Source: Algibacter amylolyticus | GTDB taxonomy: Bacteria > Bacteroidota > Bacteroidia > Flavobacteriales > Flavobacteriaceae | Length of the DNA stretch: 64,000 nt | Direction of reading: 5' to 3' | NCBI RefSeq assembly: GCF_014202225.1 | Contig: NZ_JACHGE010000005.1 | Span: 1 to 64,000 of the forward strand | In this document: in pieces, positions 35,770 through 44,601 of the stretch | Position numbering within the stretch: position 1 is the first letter of the stretch | Layout: every line of letters starts with the position of its first letter | Notes under the pieces: model-generated | The model's database searches: none | The model's input: only the letters and a program-made list of their open reading frames with translations | Told to the model about the DNA's origin: nothing | Made by a program: the position numbers and the translations under genes

Positions 35770-37203
35770 CTATTTAATTTGTTTAATTTTATTATTAGTT
35801 CCTAAATCTGAAACCTCACCCATAGATTTACCCTTGACATTACTACTCTTTGCTGATAAAAATATTGGATAATTAGTTAGATTATTTATCTTAAAGCTTC
35901 CGCCTTTAAAATCGTTTTGATGCGGAAAATTTCCATTTTTTAAACGAATATTTCCTTTATCGCCACCAACTTTAATACGCAATCCTTCTTGCACTGCTTC
36001 ATCTGAACCACGCAATGTAATTTCATGACCACTTCCGCCTATATAAGCTACACTACCTGAACCATTGTAATACGGGTCTGTTGCCGGAATAATTGTAATA
36101 TCGGCATTGTAATTTTTATCGTTCTCATAGGTAGAGGAATACACTGGTCCGAAAGCACAATCTGCCTTACAATCTACCACTGTTCCAGATCCTAATGAAT
36201 AACCATTTTCGCAACCAATAATGGTACAACCTTTAACATATTTCTTTCCTATGGCATGCGACAATGTAACGCCTGTACGCATATATTTTATAGTACAATT
36301 TAATACCGTTGGGTTGGATGTGCCTCTTTTATAAACCTTACCATCAATTATAGTTTCGCCAGCATTATACGCTCTAATTCCTGCTTCACCGGTGCTTAAC
36401 ATATAGCCTTTTGGTAATTTATAGCCCCACACGGTCATAAAATTAACATCGAATGCTGGACCAGAAGTTTCTGCCAACATATCGTCGGTTTTACGAACTT
36501 CTCCTTCAACAACACAACCTTCAATAATAGGATTGCTAGCTGCTTGTGTAAAAATACAATGCCCGTAACTTCTGTGAATAAATGTAGAATTCTTAAGTTG
36601 ATTAGATTCGCCACGAATTAAGCACGCACTGTGTTTTCTATGTTTTATTACCACTTTACCACCTTTACCAAAAGCATCGCCATAACCATAAGGAAAAGAT
36701 CCTTTTGTGGTTACATGAAAGCCTTCAATTCTGTTGTGAGAACCATCCATTACAATGTTAGTGGCACGCCTTGTTGGAGCATCATGAACCGAACCATTAT
36801 CTACCATGGTTAAGTTTTTAAGCACGTTATTATTACCAATAATTTGAAGTTCATTAACCTGATTCTTACCAAAGGACTGAAGTACTTTAGTATCAATACT
36901 TATTGTTACATCGGTAAAATCATAAGTACTATTATTACCTTCAAAAAGGAGTAATACGCTACTGGTGTTTTTCAACTTCATTTCCTTTTTATACAATCCT
37001 TTCTTTACATCGGCTGCTGTTATGGTATAATCGCCTGGTGCTAACGTAACCTCGACATTATCCTTTTCTAAATAAGGCATTAATTCACTTAATGAATTTA
37101 CTATGGTTTGGGCATTTACATTAGTTAAACCTAACACCAAAATCAGCAGTAAAAATATCTTAGCCACTTTATAATTATAGTTAAACACGCTTTTAATCTT
37201 CAT
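35770..37203 (-). CDS. Secreted beta-helix protein of the GHxx[FY]xQ family
   Basis: The 477-residue protein has a signal peptide ending TNVNAQ (residue 32) and a single beta-helix domain without a sorting tail. It shows GSFPYGYGDAFGKGGKVV, KHRKHSACLIRGESN, SYGHCIFTQAASNPIIEG and TGEAGIRAYNAG. It is strikingly like the helix of the 55228 protein (EGFHVTTKGSFPYGYGDAFG against EGFHISSRGSYPYGYGDAFG), so the two probably share a substrate, one in the periplasm and one on the surface. It ends 2 bp before the nucleoside-hydrolase-like gene. The lyase role is inferred from fold and context. Confidence 0.82.
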   Translation of the reverse strand: MKIKSVFNYNYKVAKIFLLLILVLGLTNVNAQTIVNSLSELMPYLEKDNVEVTLAPGDYTITAADVKKGLYKKEMKLKNTSSVLLLFEGNNSTYDFTDVTISIDTKVLQSFGKNQVNELQIIGNNNVLKNLTMVDNGSVHDAPTRRATNIVMDGSHNRIEGFHVTTKGSFPYGYGDAFGKGGKVVIKHRKHSACLIRGESNQLKNSTFIHRSYGHCIFTQAASNPIIEGCVVEGEVRKTDDMLAETSGPAFDVNFMTVWGYKLPKGYMLSTGEAGIRAYNAGETIIDGKVYKRGTSNPTVLNCTIKYMRTGVTLSHAIGKKYVKGCTIIGCENGYSLGSGTVVDCKADCAFGPVYSSTYENDKNYNADITIIPATDPYYNGSGSVAYIGGSGHEITLRGSDEAVQEGLRIKVGGDKGNIRLKNGNFPHQNDFKGGSFKINNLTNYPIFLSAKSSNVKGKSMGEVSDLGTNNKIKQIK

Positions 37204-37234
37204 ATCTACTCTTTTTTATTATTTATTTTTAAAC

Positions 37235-38608
37235 CTAAAGTTCCTTAATTTTTATTTTTCTATAAATTACTTCTGCATATTCAGCTTGCAAAGCAATAAA
37301 TCCAGATGTAAGAGATAAACCGCCATAGGTAGCATTTTTAATTTCATTTATTAAAACGCCATTTAAATAATACTTAGCCGAATTTCCTCGAACTTTAAGC
37401 AAAACCTTATTCCAGCCTGGTTTTTCTTCATCGCTCCATTTTTTTGAGCTACTATAATCTCTTCTTTTTATTTTTATAATTTCTCCATTTTTTAAAACAT
37501 CGCAATGCGCCCCCATAATATTCCATAAATCGCCACAATCTCCTTCCTGTATTTGATATTCTAAACTTGGTGGCCACGCATAAGTCCCTATTGGACAATG
37601 GTACAAAAGACCTGCATCGCGGATTTTTTCTAAACGAGGTTCAAAGCGGCGTTCGCCCCATTTAAATTCGAATTTTAAATCGTAGTCTTTATAAGCCTTT
37701 TTTGTAACAGCTATTCCATAAGGCGCTGCTGTTTTCGGCCACTTGTACATGGCCTTAAGCTTTTTTCCGGTAAACTCGAACATGGCGTTTGCTTCCTCTT
37801 TTGTAGCATTACCATGCACTATAAAATCGTAATTAGGACCTGCTTCATTGGTGTTTTCAAAAAGATCAATCCATTTATTTGGTTTAGATGATCTTATATG
37901 ATTCAAGTCTCTTACTCTAATATTTTTAAAAGCCACTGGCCCGTGTCCACCTTGTAAACGAAACGGTGCACTTGCAATTTCGGTTTCGGATAGGGCGCCT
38001 TTTGTTGGTCCGGACAATTCAATATTTTCATGAATAACGACTCCGTTAAGAATGACTTTATCGAATCTTGCATTTTTTACCTTTTCGCCTAAATCATTAA
38101 ATTTTGCAGCCTTAAAAATCACATCCAATTCCTGCCATTCACCAGGTGCTTTACTAGCATTTGTTCTTGGAGCAAAACCACCATAACCTCTTTCTGCCTC
38201 TGGCTTAGTTTGATCCCAACGTTGTTGAATGCCTCCACAATCGTAAAAGGTAAGTCCTGTGACTCCCCAACTATCAAACAATTGAATTTCATATCTGCTT
38301 TGTATATAAATACCCGAATTAGAACCTTTAGGTAGCATAAATTCTAAATGAATTTCGACATCTTGATATTCCTTTTTTGAAACCAAGTACTTTGCCTTAC
38401 CGTTTTCGCCATTTACAAAAATCCCCTCGCCAGAAGAAAAACTGAATTTTTGAGTATTTAATGAATCTAGCTGAATCGTTTCTGCTTCAACCCACTCGCC
38501 ATTAGATGGTTTAAATTCATTTAAAGACTTCAGGCTAATTTGCGAAAAAACGAAATTATTAAAACTAATTACTAAAATTAACAGGCATATTTTCAGATAA
38601 AACTTCAT
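37235..38608 (-). CDS. Secreted protein with two DUF1080 domains
   Basis: The 457-residue protein has a signal peptide (to NFVFSQ, residue 23) and two DUF1080-type concanavalin-like domains. The first (about 30-235) has EYQDVEIHLEFMLPKGSNSG, YEIQLFDSWG and PFRLQGGHGPVAFKNIRVRD. The second (about 240-457) has KWIDLFENTNEAG, KDYDLKFEFKWGERRF and SGFIALQAEYAEVIYRKIKIKEL. Family members include 3-keto-glycoside hydrolases and sugar binders. It is 2 bp after the sulfatase at 38611 and 31 bp before the beta-helix gene. Having two different domains suggests one may bind and one cut, which is inference. Confidence 0.82.
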   Translation of the reverse strand: MKFYLKICLLILVISFNNFVFSQISLKSLNEFKPSNGEWVEAETIQLDSLNTQKFSFSSGEGIFVNGENGKAKYLVSKKEYQDVEIHLEFMLPKGSNSGIYIQSRYEIQLFDSWGVTGLTFYDCGGIQQRWDQTKPEAERGYGGFAPRTNASKAPGEWQELDVIFKAAKFNDLGEKVKNARFDKVILNGVVIHENIELSGPTKGALSETEIASAPFRLQGGHGPVAFKNIRVRDLNHIRSSKPNKWIDLFENTNEAGPNYDFIVHGNATKEEANAMFEFTGKKLKAMYKWPKTAAPYGIAVTKKAYKDYDLKFEFKWGERRFEPRLEKIRDAGLLYHCPIGTYAWPPSLEYQIQEGDCGDLWNIMGAHCDVLKNGEIIKIKRRDYSSSKKWSDEEKPGWNKVLLKVRGNSAKYYLNGVLINEIKNATYGGLSLTSGFIALQAEYAEVIYRKIKIKEL

Positions 38609-38610
38609 TT

Positions 38611-40140
38611 TTATTTGATTGCTTTTTGATACAAATATTCGGTTTGTTTTCGGAATTTTTTAAGTTCCTTCTTATATTCTGGGTTTGTAGCCAGATTATT
38701 TTGCTCCAACGGATCGTTTTCTACATCGTATAGCTCTTCAATTTTTGGATTATGCTCATAATACACGAAATATTTCCATTTTTTAGTACGAACACCACGA
38801 GCTCTGTATGACTTGTTTTCGCTTACTAACTTCTCATTAATGGCATCGGCATTAGGATTTGCTCTAGCTTTAAACATGTCGACTAAAAACAAATCTTCCA
38901 TAAATACAGTATCCCGCCATTGACTCATGTCCTGAGTTTGATTTAAAACGCCTGTAATATCCTTTCCTTGCATACTTTCAGTAGGCTTTAAACCTGCTAA
39001 GGACACTATAGTTGATGCCATATCAACTGAAGATATAAGTGCATTTTCTCTGCGTTTTTGCTTTGTCGCATCCATACGACCATCATAAATAATGAGTGGT
39101 GCTTTTACAGCTTCATCATAAAGCAAGCATTTATCGAATAAGCCGTGGGTTCCTTGAAAGCGTCCGTTATCACTAGTATAAATTATAATTGTATTTTCTA
39201 GTAAGCCTTTTGTTTTTAATTTTTCTATTAAAAGCCCAACTTGATCATCGACCGAGTAACCCTGAGTTGCAAACCGTCGCACCAAACGTTGGTATTGTTC
39301 TTGCTTTGCAGTGCGCTGGCGGTGTAAATACACACCTCTGGCATTTTCTTTTACAACTTTTGGTAATTTTTCATTTTCGCCTTCTACATAGTTATTTGGC
39401 ACCGAGAAATCGACATCTTTAAATTGCTCAAAATCTGGCATATACATATCTTTATTAGCATCATGTTTTACCGCATAAAAGCTTACCGATAAACAAAACG
39501 GCTTATCTTTAGGTTGTGTATCTATAAAACGCTGCATAGCCTCGCCTGTTCGCAATGTTCTACCTGAGTTTTCGCGCCCGGGTTTATAAATATCTTGTAA
39601 TTGTGTATCGTTTTCTGGCCAAAAAACAAAGCCTTTATCATCGCGAGTTTCACTACCCGCAAAAAAATCGAAAGTAGTCCCCATGTTTTCCTTGTAAAAA
39701 TGTTTTTTGGGTGTACTTGGTCGGGTAGTTTCTTGGGTAACAGTAAAACCAACTTTACCAATAAACCCTGTTCTATAACCTGCTTTTTTTAGCATAGCGG
39801 GATAACTTTTAGAAAAATCCGCTTGCGATAAAGTGTAATCATCTGGAGCTACGAACCCAACACGGTGGTTGGAGTTATAACGGCCCGTCATCATGGTAAC
39901 ACGACTTGGCATACAAATAGCAACAGCGTAATAAGCATTATCGAATACTACGCCTTCGCTAGCTAGCTTATCTATATTTGGTGTATAAAACTCTGGTCGG
40001 CCATAACACCCCATATTATCCCAACGCTGATCGTCGGTCATTAAAAAAATAATATTAGGCTGTTTATTTTGGGCTAAACTTTTAAACAGCATTCCAAAAT
40101 TGGATAACAAACAGACTAATACAAATAAACTTTTATTCAT
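38611..40140 (-). CDS. Sulfatase (family S1), secreted
   Basis: The 509-residue protein has a signal peptide ending FKSLAQ (residue 24). NIIFLMTDDQRWDNMGCYG holds the DD metal ligands and YAVAICMPSRVTMMTGRYNS the signature with C76 for formylglycine. IIYTSDNGRFQGTHGLFDKC provides the second metal site and a lysine. This is the iduronate-2-sulfatase/choline-sulfatase-like branch by general look, but I cannot assign a subfamily. It sits 3 bp after GH31 and 2 bp before the double-DUF1080 gene, which implies tight co-expression. Confidence 0.93.
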   Translation of the reverse strand: MNKSLFVLVCLLSNFGMLFKSLAQNKQPNIIFLMTDDQRWDNMGCYGRPEFYTPNIDKLASEGVVFDNAYYAVAICMPSRVTMMTGRYNSNHRVGFVAPDDYTLSQADFSKSYPAMLKKAGYRTGFIGKVGFTVTQETTRPSTPKKHFYKENMGTTFDFFAGSETRDDKGFVFWPENDTQLQDIYKPGRENSGRTLRTGEAMQRFIDTQPKDKPFCLSVSFYAVKHDANKDMYMPDFEQFKDVDFSVPNNYVEGENEKLPKVVKENARGVYLHRQRTAKQEQYQRLVRRFATQGYSVDDQVGLLIEKLKTKGLLENTIIIYTSDNGRFQGTHGLFDKCLLYDEAVKAPLIIYDGRMDATKQKRRENALISSVDMASTIVSLAGLKPTESMQGKDITGVLNQTQDMSQWRDTVFMEDLFLVDMFKARANPNADAINEKLVSENKSYRARGVRTKKWKYFVYYEHNPKIEELYDVENDPLEQNNLATNPEYKKELKKFRKQTEYLYQKAIK

Positions 40141-40143
40141 TTT

Positions 40144-42783
40144 TTAAAATTGAATGGTTAATTCTTCACCCGTGAAAAACTGTTGGTCTCCACTTCGTTT
40201 ACCTATCATTTGAAAAGTGAATTCTAAAGGCGTCTCTTCAAAATCATAATAGACACCATCTCCTTGTTTAACGGTTAAGGTTTTATTTTCTTCTGAATAC
40301 ATAAATTCAATTTCAGAATACGTGCCTTGTTCATAATTATAAGATTCACCATCATCTAAATACAAAGTATATTCGGCATCTTCTCCTGGATAAATTAAAA
40401 TGCTAGTGGGTTTCTTTGTTCTTTCATTTGCATATTGCACCTTTGGTCCTATAGGTAAAATACTTCCTGCTTTTACAAGCAAAGGCATTTCATCAAATGG
40501 TGTATTTACCGTTATTGCCGCATTACCTTCTACTTTTTCATTATTCCAATAATTATACCAAGTGCCTTTTGGTAAATACATCTGTTTAGTGCGTTGTTGG
40601 TATTCTGTAACGACACCAACCATTATAGACTCACCAAACATGAATTGGTCTTTGATACCCCAAGTGCTTTTATCATTTGGATATTGATAGACTAAAGGGG
40701 CCATTAGCAGCTTGCCTTCTATTGTAACTTTCCAAGCTTCAGAATAGATGTAAGGCATTAATTGATATCGAATATCTATAAATTTGCGAGCCATATCTTC
40801 AAATTCTTGTCCGTATCTCCAAATTTCAGTTTCAGATTTATACCCGTGAATTCTAAAAACAGGACTAAACGCACCAAACTGAAACCAACGTGTAAGCAAC
40901 TCGATAAACTCTGGGTTGGTATACTGATTATCGTATTGCGGATTTATAGATTTTGAATCTCTAAAAAAGCCACCAATATCGTGTGTCCAGTAAGGAACAC
41001 CTGCCATTGTAAAGTTAAGACCCGCCGAAATTTGTTCTTCTAATTGCTCCCAAGACGCTTCCACATCACCAGACCAAGACGTCGCACCGTAACGTTGTTG
41101 TCCTGCATAAGCGGATCGTGTTAAGTTAAAGACACGTTGATTAGGAAACTCTTTTCTCCGGCCTTCGTACATAGCTCGTGTAACCTCTAATGAATATGGG
41201 TTTTGTACCTCTTCAAAACGACCAACCGCCGTCATTTGTGTAGCATCTGTAACTCCTTCTGGTTCAGTGCCATCTAACCAAATAGAACTTACACCGTTGT
41301 GAAACATGGAGTCGCTAATCATGCGGTAAAAGCGCTCGCTTACACCAGCATCATAAACATCGATATAATTACTACTTTTAATTTTTTTAAGCTCGTATTT
41401 TTCCTCTAGTGCTGCGTTTTTAACTTCGGGCCAAACAGAAACCATAAGTTTTAAATTCATTTTGGTAATTTCATCTACCATAGCTTTTGGATCTGGGTAT
41501 TTTGCACGATCCCACTCTGGACCTTTTGTGCCTTTTGGCCAATAAAACCAATCTTGCACTATATTATCGAATGGAATTTCGCGAGCTCTCATTTCGTTTG
41601 CATTTTCTAACAGCTCCTCTTGGTTGTGGTAACGCTCTCTACATTGCCAAAATCCGTAGGCACTTTTTGCAAACATAGGCGCCTTACCAGTTAAATTTTG
41701 ATATTCTGAAATTATAGCTTCTGGATTTTCACCTTGTACCAAGTAGTAATCAATAGCATTACCTTGTGTACTGCTAAAAACGGTTTTATTAAAATCGGGT
41801 TCGTTATAAAATAGTTTACCAGGTATTTTTGCTCCAGTATTTTGAAACACCACTTTGTAAGTTTTACCAGCTTTTAAATGTTTTTTACCTGAATATCGAC
41901 GTGGCATCCAAATGGTAGAATAGTTTATTACGGGATCGCCATCAATACTAACCTTAATTTCCCCGCGCATTCTGCCATGGTTATCGCTTAATGCTAAAAA
42001 GGTATATTCTCCTGTTTTTGTTGGCGTAAATGTGGTTTCGCGAATGTTTTTCTCTACATTTTCTTTTGAAATATGAGCAGCGACATCTTCTTTTTCGCCT
42101 TCAACTTCAACTTTTTTAGTATTATTTTCTTGAGAAACACTTCCCGCTGAAGCAAATTCAATTTCATTTTCAGGTTTATTAAAATCAGTTAGACTGTAGT
42201 TATGCCAATAAATCCCGTATCCCTTAGTAGATACTAAAAACGGAACCGCAATTTCTTGATTGTATTGTTGCAAACGAATAGGTACATTTTTCCAGTTCAT
42301 TATTCCACTCTGAAACTGTCCTAAGCCATATAAAGCTTCGTCTCCTGCAACAAAAGCTTGCGAGACTTTATTTTCTGCTTTTGGGGTTGCGGTAATGTAT
42401 GTTAACTCGTTAGTTTCAGTAACCAAATTTTGATTATCCTTGTTTTGATATTCAATAACACCGTTAGCATGTACAAATACATTTAGCGCGCTAGTACTAA
42501 TGGTTAAAGCATCTTCTGCATCTACTAATTCCCAATCTACATTTTGAGGTTCTAAAACGGTTACATAATCTGGTAGACTTGTATGCTCGCTACCTACTTT
42601 TATTTTATTAACATGAATTATAGCCGCATTAACCACTTCTATTGAAATAACAATGCTATCCTGATTAATAGTTACACCATTTTCTGTTTTTTCAAACTTG
42701 TGCTTAAACTTTGGTTGGCAACTTGCCAGTAATACCACTAAAACTATGAGATTAATGACATTGAATTTCTTTATGCTTTTCAT
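40144..42783 (-). CDS. GH31 alpha-xylosidase-like enzyme with PA14 insert, lipoprotein
   Basis: The 879-residue protein has a lipoprotein signal (VVLLASCQPK, Cys22). The N-terminal beta-sandwich is interrupted by a PA14-like domain (about residues 245-345; TFTPTKTGEYTFLALSDNHG), an arrangement known from alpha-xylosidases active on xyloglucan oligosaccharides. The catalytic barrel has IWLDGTEPEGV with D504 as nucleophile and ATSWSGDVEASWEQ with D573 as acid/base. The C-terminal beta domains (MPLLVKAGSILPIGP) are complete. It probably releases alpha-linked xylose (or glucose) from oligosaccharides in the periplasm. It is 32 bp after GH172. Confidence 0.9.
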   Translation of the reverse strand: MKSIKKFNVINLIVLVVLLASCQPKFKHKFEKTENGVTINQDSIVISIEVVNAAIIHVNKIKVGSEHTSLPDYVTVLEPQNVDWELVDAEDALTISTSALNVFVHANGVIEYQNKDNQNLVTETNELTYITATPKAENKVSQAFVAGDEALYGLGQFQSGIMNWKNVPIRLQQYNQEIAVPFLVSTKGYGIYWHNYSLTDFNKPENEIEFASAGSVSQENNTKKVEVEGEKEDVAAHISKENVEKNIRETTFTPTKTGEYTFLALSDNHGRMRGEIKVSIDGDPVINYSTIWMPRRYSGKKHLKAGKTYKVVFQNTGAKIPGKLFYNEPDFNKTVFSSTQGNAIDYYLVQGENPEAIISEYQNLTGKAPMFAKSAYGFWQCRERYHNQEELLENANEMRAREIPFDNIVQDWFYWPKGTKGPEWDRAKYPDPKAMVDEITKMNLKLMVSVWPEVKNAALEEKYELKKIKSSNYIDVYDAGVSERFYRMISDSMFHNGVSSIWLDGTEPEGVTDATQMTAVGRFEEVQNPYSLEVTRAMYEGRRKEFPNQRVFNLTRSAYAGQQRYGATSWSGDVEASWEQLEEQISAGLNFTMAGVPYWTHDIGGFFRDSKSINPQYDNQYTNPEFIELLTRWFQFGAFSPVFRIHGYKSETEIWRYGQEFEDMARKFIDIRYQLMPYIYSEAWKVTIEGKLLMAPLVYQYPNDKSTWGIKDQFMFGESIMVGVVTEYQQRTKQMYLPKGTWYNYWNNEKVEGNAAITVNTPFDEMPLLVKAGSILPIGPKVQYANERTKKPTSILIYPGEDAEYTLYLDDGESYNYEQGTYSEIEFMYSEENKTLTVKQGDGVYYDFEETPLEFTFQMIGKRSGDQQFFTGEELTIQF

Positions 42784-42815
42784 GTAATATAAAGTTAGTT
42801 TGGTTGTTTGTTGTT

Positions 42816-44471
42816 TTATTTTTTATTGTTTGGAAAGTCTTTAGGCAGCGGCGGCACATTTAAAACCTCTTTTTCTTTATTTACTCTGTTTGACGTTGTT
42901 TCTCTATCTCCATACCAATATACACCAACACCATAGCCCATTTCGCAATCTGTCCAACTCCATACTTCCATATCCAATTGCAAAGCACTACTAAATGGCA
43001 TAACATCTAAAGCACGAGTTCTTGTTTCTGTGCTGTAGCCAGAAGTATTTTTCCCTTTGGTTCCTTGCGGTTTTCTATTTAACTTATTGTACACATTGCA
43101 TTTTGGTTGTGCGTGAAATGGATGCTCGTAAAAATCAGTACTTTTCCCGCCCCATGAATATGCGTAATAATCTTCGGTGCCTGTGCCGAATATTGATGGA
43201 AAGTCTTCACCGTCCACCCAAATCTTTTCGTCGCCTTCTCCCCACCATCTTTTTACAGGATTCATAACCGTTAAAGCATCACCAACATAAACACCACGAC
43301 CTTTTAGGGTTACATAATTCCAATCTGAAAATGGACGCGTAGCAACGGGATATTGCCCATTCCAAGCCGCATTAAAATACATGCTATCGTCATCCCATTC
43401 CCAAGCGCCTACTGTTGCTTTCAAATCTACTTTTATAGATTTCTTTCCTAAATTAATTACCGAAATTTTTCCTGATTTTTGATAAGGCATTACCCATCTA
43501 GACGTCATGGTTCCATCTCCGGAAACCGAAGTGTACCATCCATTAACGGGGTTTAAACCAATTCCTGAACCAAAAAAATCGCCTATAGGACACCATACTG
43601 TTTGCTGACCATCGAACTCTATTTTTAAAACTACAGTTCGTGTTATTTCCGGATTTTTATAATCATCTAACTTTAGGGTAAGTTCCTTTATAGCCGCATG
43701 ACCTTCTGGTAATATTATCGATTTTTCTTTTTTAGTAGCCACTTTTCCTGATAGTGAAATGGTTTCTCCAATAGTTGTGCTTCTAGGATTTAACAATAAG
43801 TCCCCAACCTCTTTAGTTAAAGGCAAAGCTTTATCGAAATCTGCTTTAGTAAATGTTTTTATTGGTGTTAAATCATCATACGCTCTATAAGTGAATTGAT
43901 AGAAGAATGGTTTTTTACTGGTTGTAATTTTGCAACCTTTAGCATAAGGAATTGGAAAAAACGATACAGCAGAGCGCAAAGATTGATGTGCTAAGGGATA
44001 AGGAATTAATCCTGTTCCATCTAACAATCCCAACATATTGCCCTCCAAAACAGGCTTGTCACTTCCATCTAAATACACTTTAATTATAATATCTGTATTT
44101 GGTTCCTGAGCACTTAAAAAAGGCATCCATGTACGCACAATGGCTCCAGGACCTACATGATCCATTAGCACCCATTCTTTTTGTCCATTTTTTTCTTCGG
44201 TTCTAATAAAATTATGGTCTTCGGGTTTTTCTTCTTTATTATAATCATGGTTATTAAACCAGCCTTCTGGTTCCGAAGGTGTTTTTGAAGCTCTGTTATA
44301 ACTACTTTCTTGTTTTAGCTTAAAGTTGGCTTCCGGAAAACGGGCTACAGCATCTCTATCTACCATATCTGTTAGAAGCGATTCAATAGAAATTTGTTGC
44401 TTGTTTTGGGCTGAAAAAGTTAGCGTAATCATTAAAAAAGCAATACCTAATACAATTTTTGACGCTCTCAT
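42816..44471 (-). CDS. GH172 (DUF2961) glycoside hydrolase
   Basis: The 551-residue protein has a signal peptide ending LTFSAQ (residue 22). The DUF2961 core holds VKRWWGEGDEKIWVDGE (E412) and SIFGTGTEDYYAYSWGG (E433). As I recall, these two glutamates, 21 residues apart, match the catalytic pair of the characterised GH172 difructose-anhydride synthase/alpha-fructofuranosidase. Other family members act on alpha-D-arabinofuranosides. The furanoside released here is unknown. It lies 130 bp after GH95 and 32 bp before GH31. No lipobox is present, so it should be periplasmic. Confidence 0.88.
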   Translation of the reverse strand: MRASKIVLGIAFLMITLTFSAQNKQQISIESLLTDMVDRDAVARFPEANFKLKQESSYNRASKTPSEPEGWFNNHDYNKEEKPEDHNFIRTEEKNGQKEWVLMDHVGPGAIVRTWMPFLSAQEPNTDIIIKVYLDGSDKPVLEGNMLGLLDGTGLIPYPLAHQSLRSAVSFFPIPYAKGCKITTSKKPFFYQFTYRAYDDLTPIKTFTKADFDKALPLTKEVGDLLLNPRSTTIGETISLSGKVATKKEKSIILPEGHAAIKELTLKLDDYKNPEITRTVVLKIEFDGQQTVWCPIGDFFGSGIGLNPVNGWYTSVSGDGTMTSRWVMPYQKSGKISVINLGKKSIKVDLKATVGAWEWDDDSMYFNAAWNGQYPVATRPFSDWNYVTLKGRGVYVGDALTVMNPVKRWWGEGDEKIWVDGEDFPSIFGTGTEDYYAYSWGGKSTDFYEHPFHAQPKCNVYNKLNRKPQGTKGKNTSGYSTETRTRALDVMPFSSALQLDMEVWSWTDCEMGYGVGVYWYGDRETTSNRVNKEKEVLNVPPLPKDFPNNKK

Positions 44472-44601
44472 TTTTAATATTTATTTATACTGTTTTTAAG
44501 TTTTCCATTACATGATGAAGATGGTTTTAAAAACTAATTTTTAGATGCTAACTCACTTAGAAAAAAACCTCTTAATAGCTATAAAAAACATTTCTCGTTA
44601 C

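Noticed and set aside
44472-44601. Possible separate promoter between GH95 and GH172
   Set aside because: The 130-bp gap is AT-rich but holds no direct repeat at 21-bp spacing and no terminator, so I keep both genes in one operon.
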